Shown one piece after another: positions 1 through 6,835 of a DNA stretch of 8,627 nucleotides. Position numbers and translations under genes: made by a program. The notes under the pieces were generated by a model. It worked only from the letters and a program-made list of their open reading frames with translations. It was not told where the DNA came from and searched no databases. Each line of letters begins with the position of its first letter. Within the stretch, counting starts at the first letter, position 1. Origin of the DNA: an uncultured Bacteroidota bacterium (lineage in GTDB: Bacteria > Bacteroidota > Bacteroidia > NS11-12g > UBA955); the NCBI GenBank assembly GCA_903953615.1, contig CAJBKH010000344.1, forward strand, positions 1 to 8,627, in the 5' to 3' direction.

Positions 1-98
1 GCAGAAAAGGCGCTTACGAATTTTTGAGAAAAGATCAGGTAAAGTATGCTCAATCTCATCAATATTTTTTTTGTAAACCACAGGTTGATGTTGCATAA
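1..98 (+). CDS. C-terminal tail of an unidentified convergent gene (partial)
   Basis: The frame starting at base 3 is open from the left edge and ends at TAA (96-98), giving about 31 codons that finish ...YFFCKPQVDVA. The composition (mixed charged, aromatic and hydrophobic residues) looks like ordinary protein rather than low-complexity noise. The other two plus frames stop at 25-27 and within the seventies. The stop sits 4 bases before the stem of the terminator that ends the minus-strand operon, which is the usual layout for two convergent genes sharing one hairpin. I do not recognise the family from this fragment and assign no function. The main doubt is length: an open frame of 31 codons can occur by chance, so the support is mostly positional. 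Confidence 0.5.
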   Translation, partial: RKGAYEFLRKDQVKYAQSHQYFFCKPQVDVA

Positions 99-126
99 AA
101 AAGCCGCCCTTCAATAGAAGGGCGGC
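97..126 (-). terminator. Strong intrinsic terminator of the susCD operon, possibly bidirectional
   Basis: Bases 103-112 (GCCGCCCTTC) and 117-126 (GAAGGGCGGC) form a perfect 10-bp, GC-rich stem around a 4-base loop. Read on the minus strand, the stem is followed at once by six T residues (complement of 97-102), the classic Rho-independent form. It begins 25 bases after the stop codon of the small lipoprotein gene. On the plus strand the hairpin follows the convergent stop codon at 96-98 but is trailed only by TATATC, so termination in that direction should be weaker. Confidence 0.95.
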
Positions 127-151
127 TATATCAGCATAGTAATTTGCTACA

Positions 152-664
152 TTATAGTTGAGAAATCCTCAAACCAACTTTGGAGTAGTTTACACTAGCT
201 TTGGTGGTTGCATTGCCCACCAATTCCAAAACCAAATCTCTTGGAGTTGATGAAGCCACTCCTGAATTGAGTAATTGGATCGTTACTGTTCCAAAACTGC
301 TATTGGCAGGAATTGTTCCACTTCCAGTGATAGCTGAATAATGAGTGCCATCAACGGCTGTGGTCTCGCCAGCTACAACTGCAATGTTAAAATTAATAGG
401 TGTGTTGCTCTGAGCGCCTACTAAATTTACGCGCAAGGTTACACTACCAGTAGCCCTTGTCAAAGCAGGCTGACTAGATGGTGTTGCTGCATTAAAAGTA
501 GGTACGCGGGTCATCATTGGATAGGTACGACCGGCAGCATTTGCATTCCATGAAGCGGCATCAAATTCAACAACTGAACTAGTAAACACGGTAAGTTCAT
601 TCTTAACGCAACCAGTCAGGAACAAGATGCACAACAATATGGAGGATGTGAGTATTTTTTTCAT
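152..664 (-). CDS. Small lipoprotein in the SusE/F position, Calx-beta/DUF4843-like
   Basis: A 170-residue predicted lipoprotein. The N-terminus has two lysines, a hydrophobic stretch (residues 4-17) and a lipobox LTGC with the acylated cysteine at 19. After a linker of about 50 residues rich in Ala, Ser and Thr, residues ~72-168 read as one beta-sandwich domain with alternating hydrophobic strands. It contains TTAVDGTHY (101-109), a motif seen in Calx-beta-like and DUF4843/DUF1735-type domains of Bacteroidota surface lipoproteins, followed by an IPANSSFGTVTI strand pair. It is the third gene of the susCD operon, 11 bp after susD, where SusE/SusF-like binding lipoproteins usually lie. A role in surface substrate binding or in stabilising the SusCD complex is inferred from position; no binding residues can be named. 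It is shorter than most SusE/F proteins and has a single domain. The family assignment is tentative, while the lipoprotein call is firm. Confidence 0.8.
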   Translation of the reverse strand: MKKILTSSILLCILFLTGCVKNELTVFTSSVVEFDAASWNANAAGRTYPMMTRVPTFNAATPSSQPALTRATGSVTLRVNLVGAQSNTPINFNIAVVAGETTAVDGTHYSAITGSGTIPANSSFGTVTIQLLNSGVASSTPRDLVLELVGNATTKASVNYSKVGLRISQL

Positions 665-675
665 GTTTCTATATT

Positions 676-2232
676 TTAATATCCAACATTTTGTTTCAAA
701 TTCGGGTTTCCATCAATTTCACTTTGTGGAAGTGGAGGAAGAATACGGATATCTGTGAAGGCCACATTATTATAATGAGGTCCTTTTGACAAATCCCTAC
801 CCAAACGCTTCATGTCAAAGAAACGGTGTCCTTCAAAGGCAAATTCAATTCTGCGTTGACGCAAAATCTCTTCCAACAATTGCGATTGTGTCATGGCGTT
901 ATCATCAGCTTCTTGGGCAGAGCCAGAATAGTCTGTATACCTTCTGCTTTTGATAGATTTTAGATCTGTCAAAGCGCCAGCCAGATCCAATACAGGTGAA
1001 CCAGCAGTAGCACGTGCTTCAGCACGGTTTAACAATGCTTCAGAAATGCGCAAAACAGGAATATTATCCAAATTGATGGTACCATTTTTTCCAATGTACT
1101 TGGTACACTCCACTTTAATATTACCTCTACCGGGAGTGCCTGGTTCAAACAATAAGTTACGAACGTCGGTAGACCTTGAAGCAACAGTATGGTTCAAAGC
1201 AAACACTGAAGTAGTGTTACCTCCTGATAGTGTAATACCTAAGTCATTCAACATACTGATCGTTGGAACAACATCACCAAATCCACCAGAAATTGCTTGG
1301 TTACCAGGAGTAACTAAGGTAGTAAAGGAAGTTTGTAATGATTCGTTTACACCAATATTTTCTGCTGGAGTTGCAAAACGGATTTGGAACAAAGTTTCAC
1401 CATGGGTTTCGCCTCTCCACTGAGTTACATAATTGGAAGTAGTAGCCAATCTGGTACTAGCTAAGGTAATTACGGCATCAGACCATTTTTTAGATTCAGT
1501 ATAGTTTTTATTGTACAAGTAAACACGAGACAATAATGCTTGAGCAGCAGCTTTGTTGGCAAGGTTTACACCTAATCCAGGGAATGTCAATTTAGATTCA
1601 GCATCAACCAGGTCTTTTACAATCTGCGCATATACATCGGCCAAAGGAGCTCTAGAAGGCTTCCATGCCAAGGCAGCACTAGAAGTAGCAATACCTGTAA
1701 TGGTTAGTGGCACACCACCTTTATCATTAGCAGCTACTTCTGCACCAGGAATATAACTATACACCTCTACTAGGTTAAAGTAAAATAGTCCTCTTAGGAA
1801 TAACAATTGACCCATCCAACGATCTAAATCTGCTTTTACAGGTGTTGGAGAAATACCACCGGTATTGATTGCGGCAATTGTATTGTTGATTTGGTTGATG
1901 GCTGCATAGGCCCCAGACCATATTGAGCCAGTAAAATGTGCACCTTGCACATTGTTGGCCTCATTTAATAACCTTCCTGATTTGTTGGTGGCAAAACCAT
2001 TGTCAGCCAATACTTCTGGGATTGCTATCAAATCTCTGCCATATAAACGGGCAGATTTATAAGTAGCATAAATAGAAGCGATAGATGCATCAATAGCATC
2101 TTTTGAAGAAAGCGCAGTGGTTGCTTCTATGGATTGCCTTGGTTCAATCTCCAATTGTTTTTTGCAACTGGAAAAAACAAACAGCAAGGAAGCAAGCGCC
2201 AATCCTGTTTTAAATATTATTTTATTGTTCAT
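676..2232 (-). CDS. SusD/RagB-family nutrient-binding outer-membrane lipoprotein
   Basis: A 518-residue SusD-like protein, normal length for the family. It has a lipoprotein signal with hydrophobic core at residues 6-20 and lipobox FSSC (cysteine 23), then KKQLEIEPRQS, the typical start of the mature chain. The N-terminal SusD_3-like region carries ALSSKDAIDASIASIY and a later Asn/Ile helix around 110-125. The C-terminal half carries the family signature RQRRIEFAFEGHRFFDMKR from residue 458. The protein ends with LPPLPQSEIDGNPNLKQNVGY-type residues, the near-invariant SusD terminus. Family members sit on the cell surface as a hinged lid over the SusC pore and capture oligosaccharides or peptides through a TPR-helical scaffold. 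The gene starts 25 bp after the susC stop and is cotranscribed with it. The substrate cannot be told from sequence. The ATG at 2230-2232 has no Shine-Dalgarno but an AATAAAAT leader, usual for this phylum. Confidence 0.97.
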   Translation of the reverse strand: MNNKIIFKTGLALASLLFVFSSCKKQLEIEPRQSIEATTALSSKDAIDASIASIYATYKSARLYGRDLIAIPEVLADNGFATNKSGRLLNEANNVQGAHFTGSIWSGAYAAINQINNTIAAINTGGISPTPVKADLDRWMGQLLFLRGLFYFNLVEVYSYIPGAEVAANDKGGVPLTITGIATSSAALAWKPSRAPLADVYAQIVKDLVDAESKLTFPGLGVNLANKAAAQALLSRVYLYNKNYTESKKWSDAVITLASTRLATTSNYVTQWRGETHGETLFQIRFATPAENIGVNESLQTSFTTLVTPGNQAISGGFGDVVPTISMLNDLGITLSGGNTTSVFALNHTVASRSTDVRNLLFEPGTPGRGNIKVECTKYIGKNGTINLDNIPVLRISEALLNRAEARATAGSPVLDLAGALTDLKSIKSRRYTDYSGSAQEADDNAMTQSQLLEEILRQRRIEFAFEGHRFFDMKRLGRDLSKGPHYNNVAFTDIRILPPLPQSEIDGNPNLKQNVGY

Positions 2233-2257
2233 ATTTTATTCGTTTGTGTTGTTAATA

Positions 2258-5200
2258 TTAGAATCCAACTTGAACACCCGCGGTGTAGTTCTTCGTTTGA
2301 GGAACAATACCGGTGGCTGACCCTACGAATTCAATGTCATAGCTAAACCAATCGCTTGCAGTCCAGAGGTTGGTGCCTTGAACATAAAAACGTACACTGC
2401 TCAAACCACTTTTCTTCAAAATAGAAGGAGACAAGTTATAGTTCAGCGATACGTTTTTCAAACGAACATAATTAGCCTTGAAGAAAGTTCTGCTTCCACT
2501 CTGAGCACTTGAACCTTTTGATTCTGTACCTGAGACATGATAACGAGGAAAGAAAGTAATCTGTCCTGGTGTAGTCCATCTATTATCATATGCTTCCTTT
2601 AATACATTGATACGAGCAATATTCTCCATCATGAAGTTAGCTTGTCCATCAGAAGTATATCTACCGTATTCATATTGGAAGAAGAAATCAAGTGTGAAAT
2701 TTTTGTAAGTAAGACTGTTTCTCAAACCACCTTGGTATAAAGGAATGTTTTGAGGACCAATAATCTTACGGTCTTTAGCCAATACTTGGTAAGTTAAATT
2801 TCCTAAAGTATCGTACCACATTGGTCTTCCAGTAGCAGGGTTTACACCAGCAAATTTCTGTGTAAACAATACACCCAAAGGTTGACCAACTTGAACAGAG
2901 TTGTCTCCAGGAAGAATTTTTAAACCACCATAGAGTTCTTGTACTTTGTTTTCATTGTATGCAAAGGTGAAGGCTGTATTCCAGCTAAATCCACCTGGCT
3001 TGGTTGCCTTGATAAGATCACCACCCAAAGTTAATTCAATACCCTTATTGGTTAATCTACCTACGTTAGAGGTAATGGAACTAAATCCAGTAGAGGTTTG
3101 AACTGGTTGAGAAATTAACAAGTCTCTAGTTTCTTTATTATATACTTCTAAGCTACCAGTTACACGGTTGCCGAATAAGCCAAAGTCAAGACCTAGGTTA
3201 GTAGTAATGTTTCTTTCCCATTTCAAGTTAGGGTTAGCCAACTGAGAGTAAGAGATACCGGATCCACCATTGTAGATACCGCCACCACCATATAAACCAA
3301 GGGCATCAAAGTTGCCAATCTGGTCACCACCGGTACTACCGTAGCTAGCACGCAATTTAAGAGAACTGATGACTTTTGAATTTTTCAAGAAATTCTCTTG
3401 GTCAATATTCCAAGCACCAGAAACTCCACCAAAAATACCGTATTGGTTACCAGAACCAAATCTAGAAGAACCATCACGGCGGAAAGTAACAGAAATTAAG
3501 TATTTTCTGTCAAAACCATAGTTAACTTTACCAAATACACCGTTTCTGCGGAAACCAGTATAAAACTCACCAACTGAAGCAGGTGTAGCGGCATTGTTCA
3601 ATGAAGTAAACTGATAGGTTGGGAAACCCTGACCATTAGCAGTAATACTTTCGTTATTTTCTCTTCTCATTTCAAAACCAACCAATCCATCCAAACGATG
3701 TTTGGTACCAAATGTCTTGTTGAAATTCAAGGTTTGGTAAGTATTTACGTTGGTGTTCCAGTTGCTTTGAACGTTTACGTTTCCTTTAAAGTTAAAACCA
3801 TCGGGAGTTCTTGAATCACGTACGTTTTTACCTTGAGTTAGACGATAGTCCATACCCACTAAGGTTTTGAAAACCAACCAGTTATTGATTTTATAATCCA
3901 AATTAACATTACCAACCATTTGATTGGTACGCTGATAACCACTATTAAGGTCATTTACTTGAATGATGTTTTGGTTCAAAGTACCAATCAAGTTGGCAGG
4001 TGTTTGACCAGGAACACCATAATAAGTTCCATTAGGATTGTAAATTGGATTCACTGGAATTAAGCCGGCTGCAGAGAAAGCAGGGTTTCCTAAAAAAGAA
4101 CCACTAGTTGCAAAAGGGTTATTCTGATTGAAAGTGCTCAAGTTGATAGAAGAACCCAATGTCAAACGATCAGTCGCTTTGTTTTGAATATCAAAACGTG
4201 TTCCTGCTCTTTTAAAGTCGGCTTTGGTAATATTAGCTTCCTGAGAAGAGTAGTTACTAGCAATACGGAAAGTAGTTTTATCGTTACCACCACTTGCACT
4301 CAACTCATAGTTCTGTATAGAACCATTACGGAATGCCGCATCTTGCCAGTCGTAAGTATCCAAGTGGGTAAGACCGATAGTCAAAGCTTGATCTTGGGTA
4401 AGTGTAGCAGCATTTGGTACACGCAATTCATTTAGTACCGTTTGCAATACTGCCAAATTATTCCATGGCAAATTGTTAGCGTTACCATAAGCCTCAGCCC
4501 TCATCTTGAAATATTCGTGAGAATTAGACATTTCAAGCTTTTTCATCATTTGCACTGAACCCGCGTAAGCGTTGGCAATAAATTTGGTTTGTCCGGCTTT
4601 ACCTTTTTTAGTAGTGATAATCACTACACCATTGGCAGCGTTAGAACCATAGATGGAAGCGGAAGCTGCATCTTTTAAGATATCGATTGATTCAATATCA
4701 TCTGGATTTAAGAAAGCCAGCGGGTTATTCTGGGTAAAGTTACCATCTGAACGGGTGTTGATCTGAACACCATCTACAATATATAGCGGATCATTACCAG
4801 CTAGATAAGAGCCCTGGCCACGGATACGCACGTTGATGGCGCCTCCTGGTAAACCATTGGCTGCTTGAACCAATACACCCGCAGCTTGACCTTGAAGGGC
4901 CTTATCTAAGGATGCGTTGGGCCTGTTTTCAATTTGGGCAGCTTTAATAGTTGAAATAGCACCAGATTCATCCCTTTTTTTACGGGTTTGATAACCGGTT
5001 ACCACTACTTCTTCTAGCGGATCTTGTTTTTTCTTGAGGGAAGCACTATAAACGGATTGACCGCTTAAAGAAATTTGGACTGTTTCGGATCCTACATAGG
5101 ATACAACAAGTGTTTTCGTATTCTGGGCTACCTGAATAGAGAAAGATCCGTCTGCCTTAGATAATACAGCAGTTTTGGATCCCTTCGCCTGAACAGAAGC

Positions 5201-5317
5201 GCCTTCCAACGATTTGCCGGTCTCGTCGCTTATTTTTCCGGTAATAGTCCTGTTTTGGGCTAATACGGAAGAACACGCCAAAACCGTGCAGATGAAAATC
5301 GAGAGTACTCTTCTCAT
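2258..5317 (-). CDS. SusC/RagA-family TonB-dependent outer-membrane transporter
   Basis: A 1019-residue transporter. Residues 1-20 are a signal peptide (cleavage after VLA, before QNRT). Residues ~23-98 form a CarboxypepD_reg-like domain (ITGKISDETGKSLEGASV... and KADGSFSI). A TonB-box-like segment LEEVVVTGY follows at 101-109. The plug spans ~115-236 with SusC hallmarks: VRIRG (163-167), DPLYIVDGVQ (176-185), DIESIDILKDAASASIYG (207-224) and GVVIITTKKG (230-239). The rest is a 22-strand-type beta-barrel ending in a terminal Phe (AGVQVGF), as expected for BAM-dependent insertion. It imports substrate captured by the SusD partner, powered by TonB-ExbBD. There is no N-terminal secretin/TonB (STN) domain, so it is not the FecA-like, anti-sigma-signalling type. 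It is first gene of the operon, with its own promoter candidate about 80 bases upstream. Length is in the usual range and no frameshift is seen. Confidence 0.97.
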   Translation of the reverse strand: MRRVLSIFICTVLACSSVLAQNRTITGKISDETGKSLEGASVQAKGSKTAVLSKADGSFSIQVAQNTKTLVVSYVGSETVQISLSGQSVYSASLKKKQDPLEEVVVTGYQTRKKRDESGAISTIKAAQIENRPNASLDKALQGQAAGVLVQAANGLPGGAINVRIRGQGSYLAGNDPLYIVDGVQINTRSDGNFTQNNPLAFLNPDDIESIDILKDAASASIYGSNAANGVVIITTKKGKAGQTKFIANAYAGSVQMMKKLEMSNSHEYFKMRAEAYGNANNLPWNNLAVLQTVLNELRVPNAATLTQDQALTIGLTHLDTYDWQDAAFRNGSIQNYELSASGGNDKTTFRIASNYSSQEANITKADFKRAGTRFDIQNKATDRLTLGSSINLSTFNQNNPFATSGSFLGNPAFSAAGLIPVNPIYNPNGTYYGVPGQTPANLIGTLNQNIIQVNDLNSGYQRTNQMVGNVNLDYKINNWLVFKTLVGMDYRLTQGKNVRDSRTPDGFNFKGNVNVQSNWNTNVNTYQTLNFNKTFGTKHRLDGLVGFEMRRENNESITANGQGFPTYQFTSLNNAATPASVGEFYTGFRRNGVFGKVNYGFDRKYLISVTFRRDGSSRFGSGNQYGIFGGVSGAWNIDQENFLKNSKVISSLKLRASYGSTGGDQIGNFDALGLYGGGGIYNGGSGISYSQLANPNLKWERNITTNLGLDFGLFGNRVTGSLEVYNKETRDLLISQPVQTSTGFSSITSNVGRLTNKGIELTLGGDLIKATKPGGFSWNTAFTFAYNENKVQELYGGLKILPGDNSVQVGQPLGVLFTQKFAGVNPATGRPMWYDTLGNLTYQVLAKDRKIIGPQNIPLYQGGLRNSLTYKNFTLDFFFQYEYGRYTSDGQANFMMENIARINVLKEAYDNRWTTPGQITFFPRYHVSGTESKGSSAQSGSRTFFKANYVRLKNVSLNYNLSPSILKKSGLSSVRFYVQGTNLWTASDWFSYDIEFVGSATGIVPQTKNYTAGVQVGF

Positions 5318-5343
5318 AGTTACGTTTTTAGTTTTGGTGAATG

Positions 5344-5353
5344 GTTAATTAAC
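5344..5353. repeat. 10-bp palindrome in the susC leader
   Basis: GTTAATTAAC is a perfect palindrome, 26 bases upstream of the susC ATG. Its centre lies 24 bp from the centre of the larger inverted repeat at 5362-5384, and both share an AATTAA-type core. It could be an operator half-site or an AT-rich chance palindrome; in DNA this AT-rich a single 10-bp case is weak on its own. Confidence 0.4.
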
Positions 5354-5361
5354 AATTTAAT

Positions 5362-5384
5362 AACAACCAATTAATTGGATTGTT
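5362..5384. repeat. 23-bp inverted repeat at the predicted 5' end of susC mRNA
   Basis: A perfect 12-bp palindrome CCAATTAATTGG (5367-5378) is flanked by AACAA (5362-5366) and TTGTT (5380-5384), which also pair, leaving one unpaired base at 5379. In the minus-strand transcript this can fold into a 9-bp hairpin with a single bulge. It begins a few bases downstream of the predicted transcription start (about 5390), so it could be either a 5' stabilising hairpin or a protein-binding operator overlapping the start. The symmetry is seen directly; the role is inference. Confidence 0.6.
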
Positions 5385-5396
5385 TAAATAATAGAT

Positions 5397-5426
5397 TAAA
5401 TGTAAAACGCCAATTTTGAAACCAAA
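5397..5426 (-). promoter_or_regulatory. Candidate sigma-ABfr-type promoter of the susCD operon
   Basis: On the minus strand TTTG (5423-5426) is followed after 18 bp by TACATTTA (5397-5404). This fits the Bacteroidota housekeeping promoter (-33 TTTG, spacer of about 19, -7 TAnnTTTG) except for the last base of the -7 box. Transcription would start near 5390, leaving a 5' leader of about 73 bases before the susC ATG at 5317. It is the best match I found in the gap. A neighbouring TATTATTT is a poorer alternative. Confidence 0.6.
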
Positions 5427-5671
5427 TGTTAAAATAATGTTAAAGGAGCTTCAATTCTACCAAAATCAGCATTTTGTTTTACGAAAAAAGGAAAATAATA
5501 AGAATCGGGCCAATGGGCTCGTTAGAAAACAGCGTATAGACAACAGAAATCGGGTGAAAATTAGCGATGAACTAAAAAGAGAATACCCCTCGAAATGCGC
5601 TGAGCGCAACATACAGCAATGGTGGAGCTTGAAATTTATTTTATAGGATTATAAATAGCGGATTATTTTTT
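5427..5671. other. Non-coding gap between the propeller gene and the susC promoter
   Basis: This is the part of the 354-bp intergenic region upstream of the promoter. Nothing in it can be confidently called a gene. On the minus strand the propeller gene's stop (5672-5674) is followed by an A-rich run and a weak all-AT stem (5637-5645 with 5650-5657) lacking a T-tract, so no intrinsic terminator is evident. A 13-base inverted repeat lies at 5596-5608. A plus-strand reading frame of 76 codons with a TTG start (5416-5646) crosses the promoter and looks spurious. The stretch probably holds regulatory DNA for susCD, but no regulator site can be named. Confidence 0.6.
5596..5608. repeat. GC-rich inverted repeat TGCGCT-G-AGCGCA
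   Basis: Two perfect 6-base arms around one central base, unusually GC-rich for this AT-rich gap. It lies about 170 bp upstream of the candidate -33 box and about 65 bases after the propeller gene's stop. No T-run follows on either strand, so it is not an intrinsic terminator. The shape would suit a dimeric DNA-binding protein, but the site is single and unproven. Confidence 0.4.
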
Positions 5672-6826
5672 TTATTGTTCAAAAATGAACACTCCTTTTT
5701 TATTAGCAATAACAATATCAGGTAATTTATTTTTGTTGATGTCTTGAATAACTACATGTAAGCCTGCTCCAGAATTATCATCAATTAGGTGCGGTATCCA
5801 AACAGGCTCTTTACCCGGTTTACATTCATACCAATAGATTACAGCTGGATCATGTGCACCAGGATCTATATTGGTATCGTTGTGCGCCCAAAAACGCTTA
5901 CCTGTTATTAAGTCAGCATTGCCATCTCCATTCATATCTGCCAAAGCCAGTCCATGAGTTTGGGAAAAAGCCTTACTGATTTCGTGTAATTTCCATGAAA
6001 CGTTTTTTTTAGCATCTACCACCTGCTCATGCCACCAAATGCCATACTGGTGTGCCGATGAACTGATCACATCATTGAGCCCATCGCCATTCACATCATA
6101 GGCATACATTTGAGAACAACTTTCTCCCAGCTTTGCCGAATGAAAATTCCAGTTGGGTTGTTTTCTATCAAGAGGAGCTTCCCACCAGCCCTCTTTTATA
6201 ATTATATCTTTTCTGCTATCCCCATTAATATCACCTAAACCAATTCCATGTGAATACCTATCTGTACCAGCACTATTGGGTGCACCAATTGGATAGCGAG
6301 TCCAAGTGGTATCCCCCTTTTTTACTGGTGAACTAAGCCATACTAATTGTTTAGCAGCAACATCTGCACCTAAAATATCTATACGCCCATCGCCGTTTAT
6401 ATCAACAAAACTAGCAGACTCATTCCCTACACCTATATCCATAATGGTATGCATTTTCCAATACCCTTCCTTATTTTTTGGATTTTCATACCATATAGCT
6501 GGCGTGCCAGGGTAACCTATGATTACCTGGTCCATCCATCCATCTTGATTAACATCCATGCTGTAATTCAAAAAAGAAGTACTGTATTCTTTTGCTGGGT
6601 TATAGATTTTACCGGGTGCAATTTCATGCCTATTCCAATGCGGAGCTTCAAACCAGTATAGTCCAGCTAGCACATCTAACTTACCATCTTTGTTGACATC
6701 TCCAACGGCTACTCCTTCAGAGATAAAATCATTGGTAAGCGTATGTTTTTTAAATTGGACTTGACTATAACAAAAGCTATTTGCAATAGTCAATATTATT
6801 GTACAATAGATGGATAGCTTATTCAT
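5672..6826 (-). CDS. Secreted seven-bladed FG-GAP/VCBS-repeat beta-propeller protein
   Basis: A 384-residue protein with a signal peptide (residues 1 to ~21, MNKLSIYCTIILTIANSFCY, cleaved near SQ) and no clear lipobox, so probably exported to the periplasm or beyond. Seven Asp-rich calcium-binding-type loops (DxNxDGxxD) start at residues 43, 91, 142, 199, 244, 297 and 362, spaced 45-65 residues apart, which gives one per blade of a seven-bladed integrin-like propeller. The fourth (DINGDSRKD) and seventh (DINKNKLPD) are degenerate at the glycine. Most blades also carry an aromatic W-[FYW]-E-x-P segment followed by W-x-x-H. The chain ends FIFEQ, which looks like the strand that closes the ring with the N-terminal strand. 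Such propellers bind ligands or partner proteins; no catalytic residues are evident. The gene starts 9 bp after the heme-domain gene and is surely cotranscribed, suggesting a joint role. Confidence 0.9.
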   Translation of the reverse strand: MNKLSIYCTIILTIANSFCYSQVQFKKHTLTNDFISEGVAVGDVNKDGKLDVLAGLYWFEAPHWNRHEIAPGKIYNPAKEYSTSFLNYSMDVNQDGWMDQVIIGYPGTPAIWYENPKNKEGYWKMHTIMDIGVGNESASFVDINGDGRIDILGADVAAKQLVWLSSPVKKGDTTWTRYPIGAPNSAGTDRYSHGIGLGDINGDSRKDIIIKEGWWEAPLDRKQPNWNFHSAKLGESCSQMYAYDVNGDGLNDVISSSAHQYGIWWHEQVVDAKKNVSWKLHEISKAFSQTHGLALADMNGDGNADLITGKRFWAHNDTNIDPGAHDPAVIYWYECKPGKEPVWIPHLIDDNSGAGLHVVIQDINKNKLPDIVIANKKGVFIFEQ

Positions 6827-6835
6827 AAGAAACTA

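Noticed and set aside
950..1423. Plus-strand 157-codon open frame antisense to the susD-like gene
   Set aside because: It is fully inside a clearly coding susD frame with strong family motifs on the opposite strand. The product has no recognisable features and there is no leader evidence.
5445..5630. Repeated GGAGCTT(C/G)A word at 5445 and 5624
   Set aside because: Only seven bases are identical in a row and there are just two copies. This is within chance expectation and has no structural context.
5416..5646. Plus-strand 76-codon open frame in the gap
   Set aside because: It starts with TTG (first ATG at 5437), overlaps the susC promoter candidate, has no visible promoter of its own, and its very basic Lys/Arg/Asn/Gln-rich product resembles chance translation of AT-rich DNA. 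It could only be rescued by conservation or translation data.
5637..5657. AT-only hairpin shortly after the propeller gene's stop, considered as a terminator
   Set aside because: The stem consists only of A-T pairs with a bulge and no T-run follows it on the minus strand, so it is too weak to call.
5672..5740. Possible lipoprotein signal in the propeller protein (Cys19 in NSFC)
   Set aside because: These coordinates are only nominal for the gene's 3' end; the signal itself is encoded near 6770-6826. The residues before Cys19 (N-S-F) do not fit a lipobox, so a normal secretory signal peptide is more likely.
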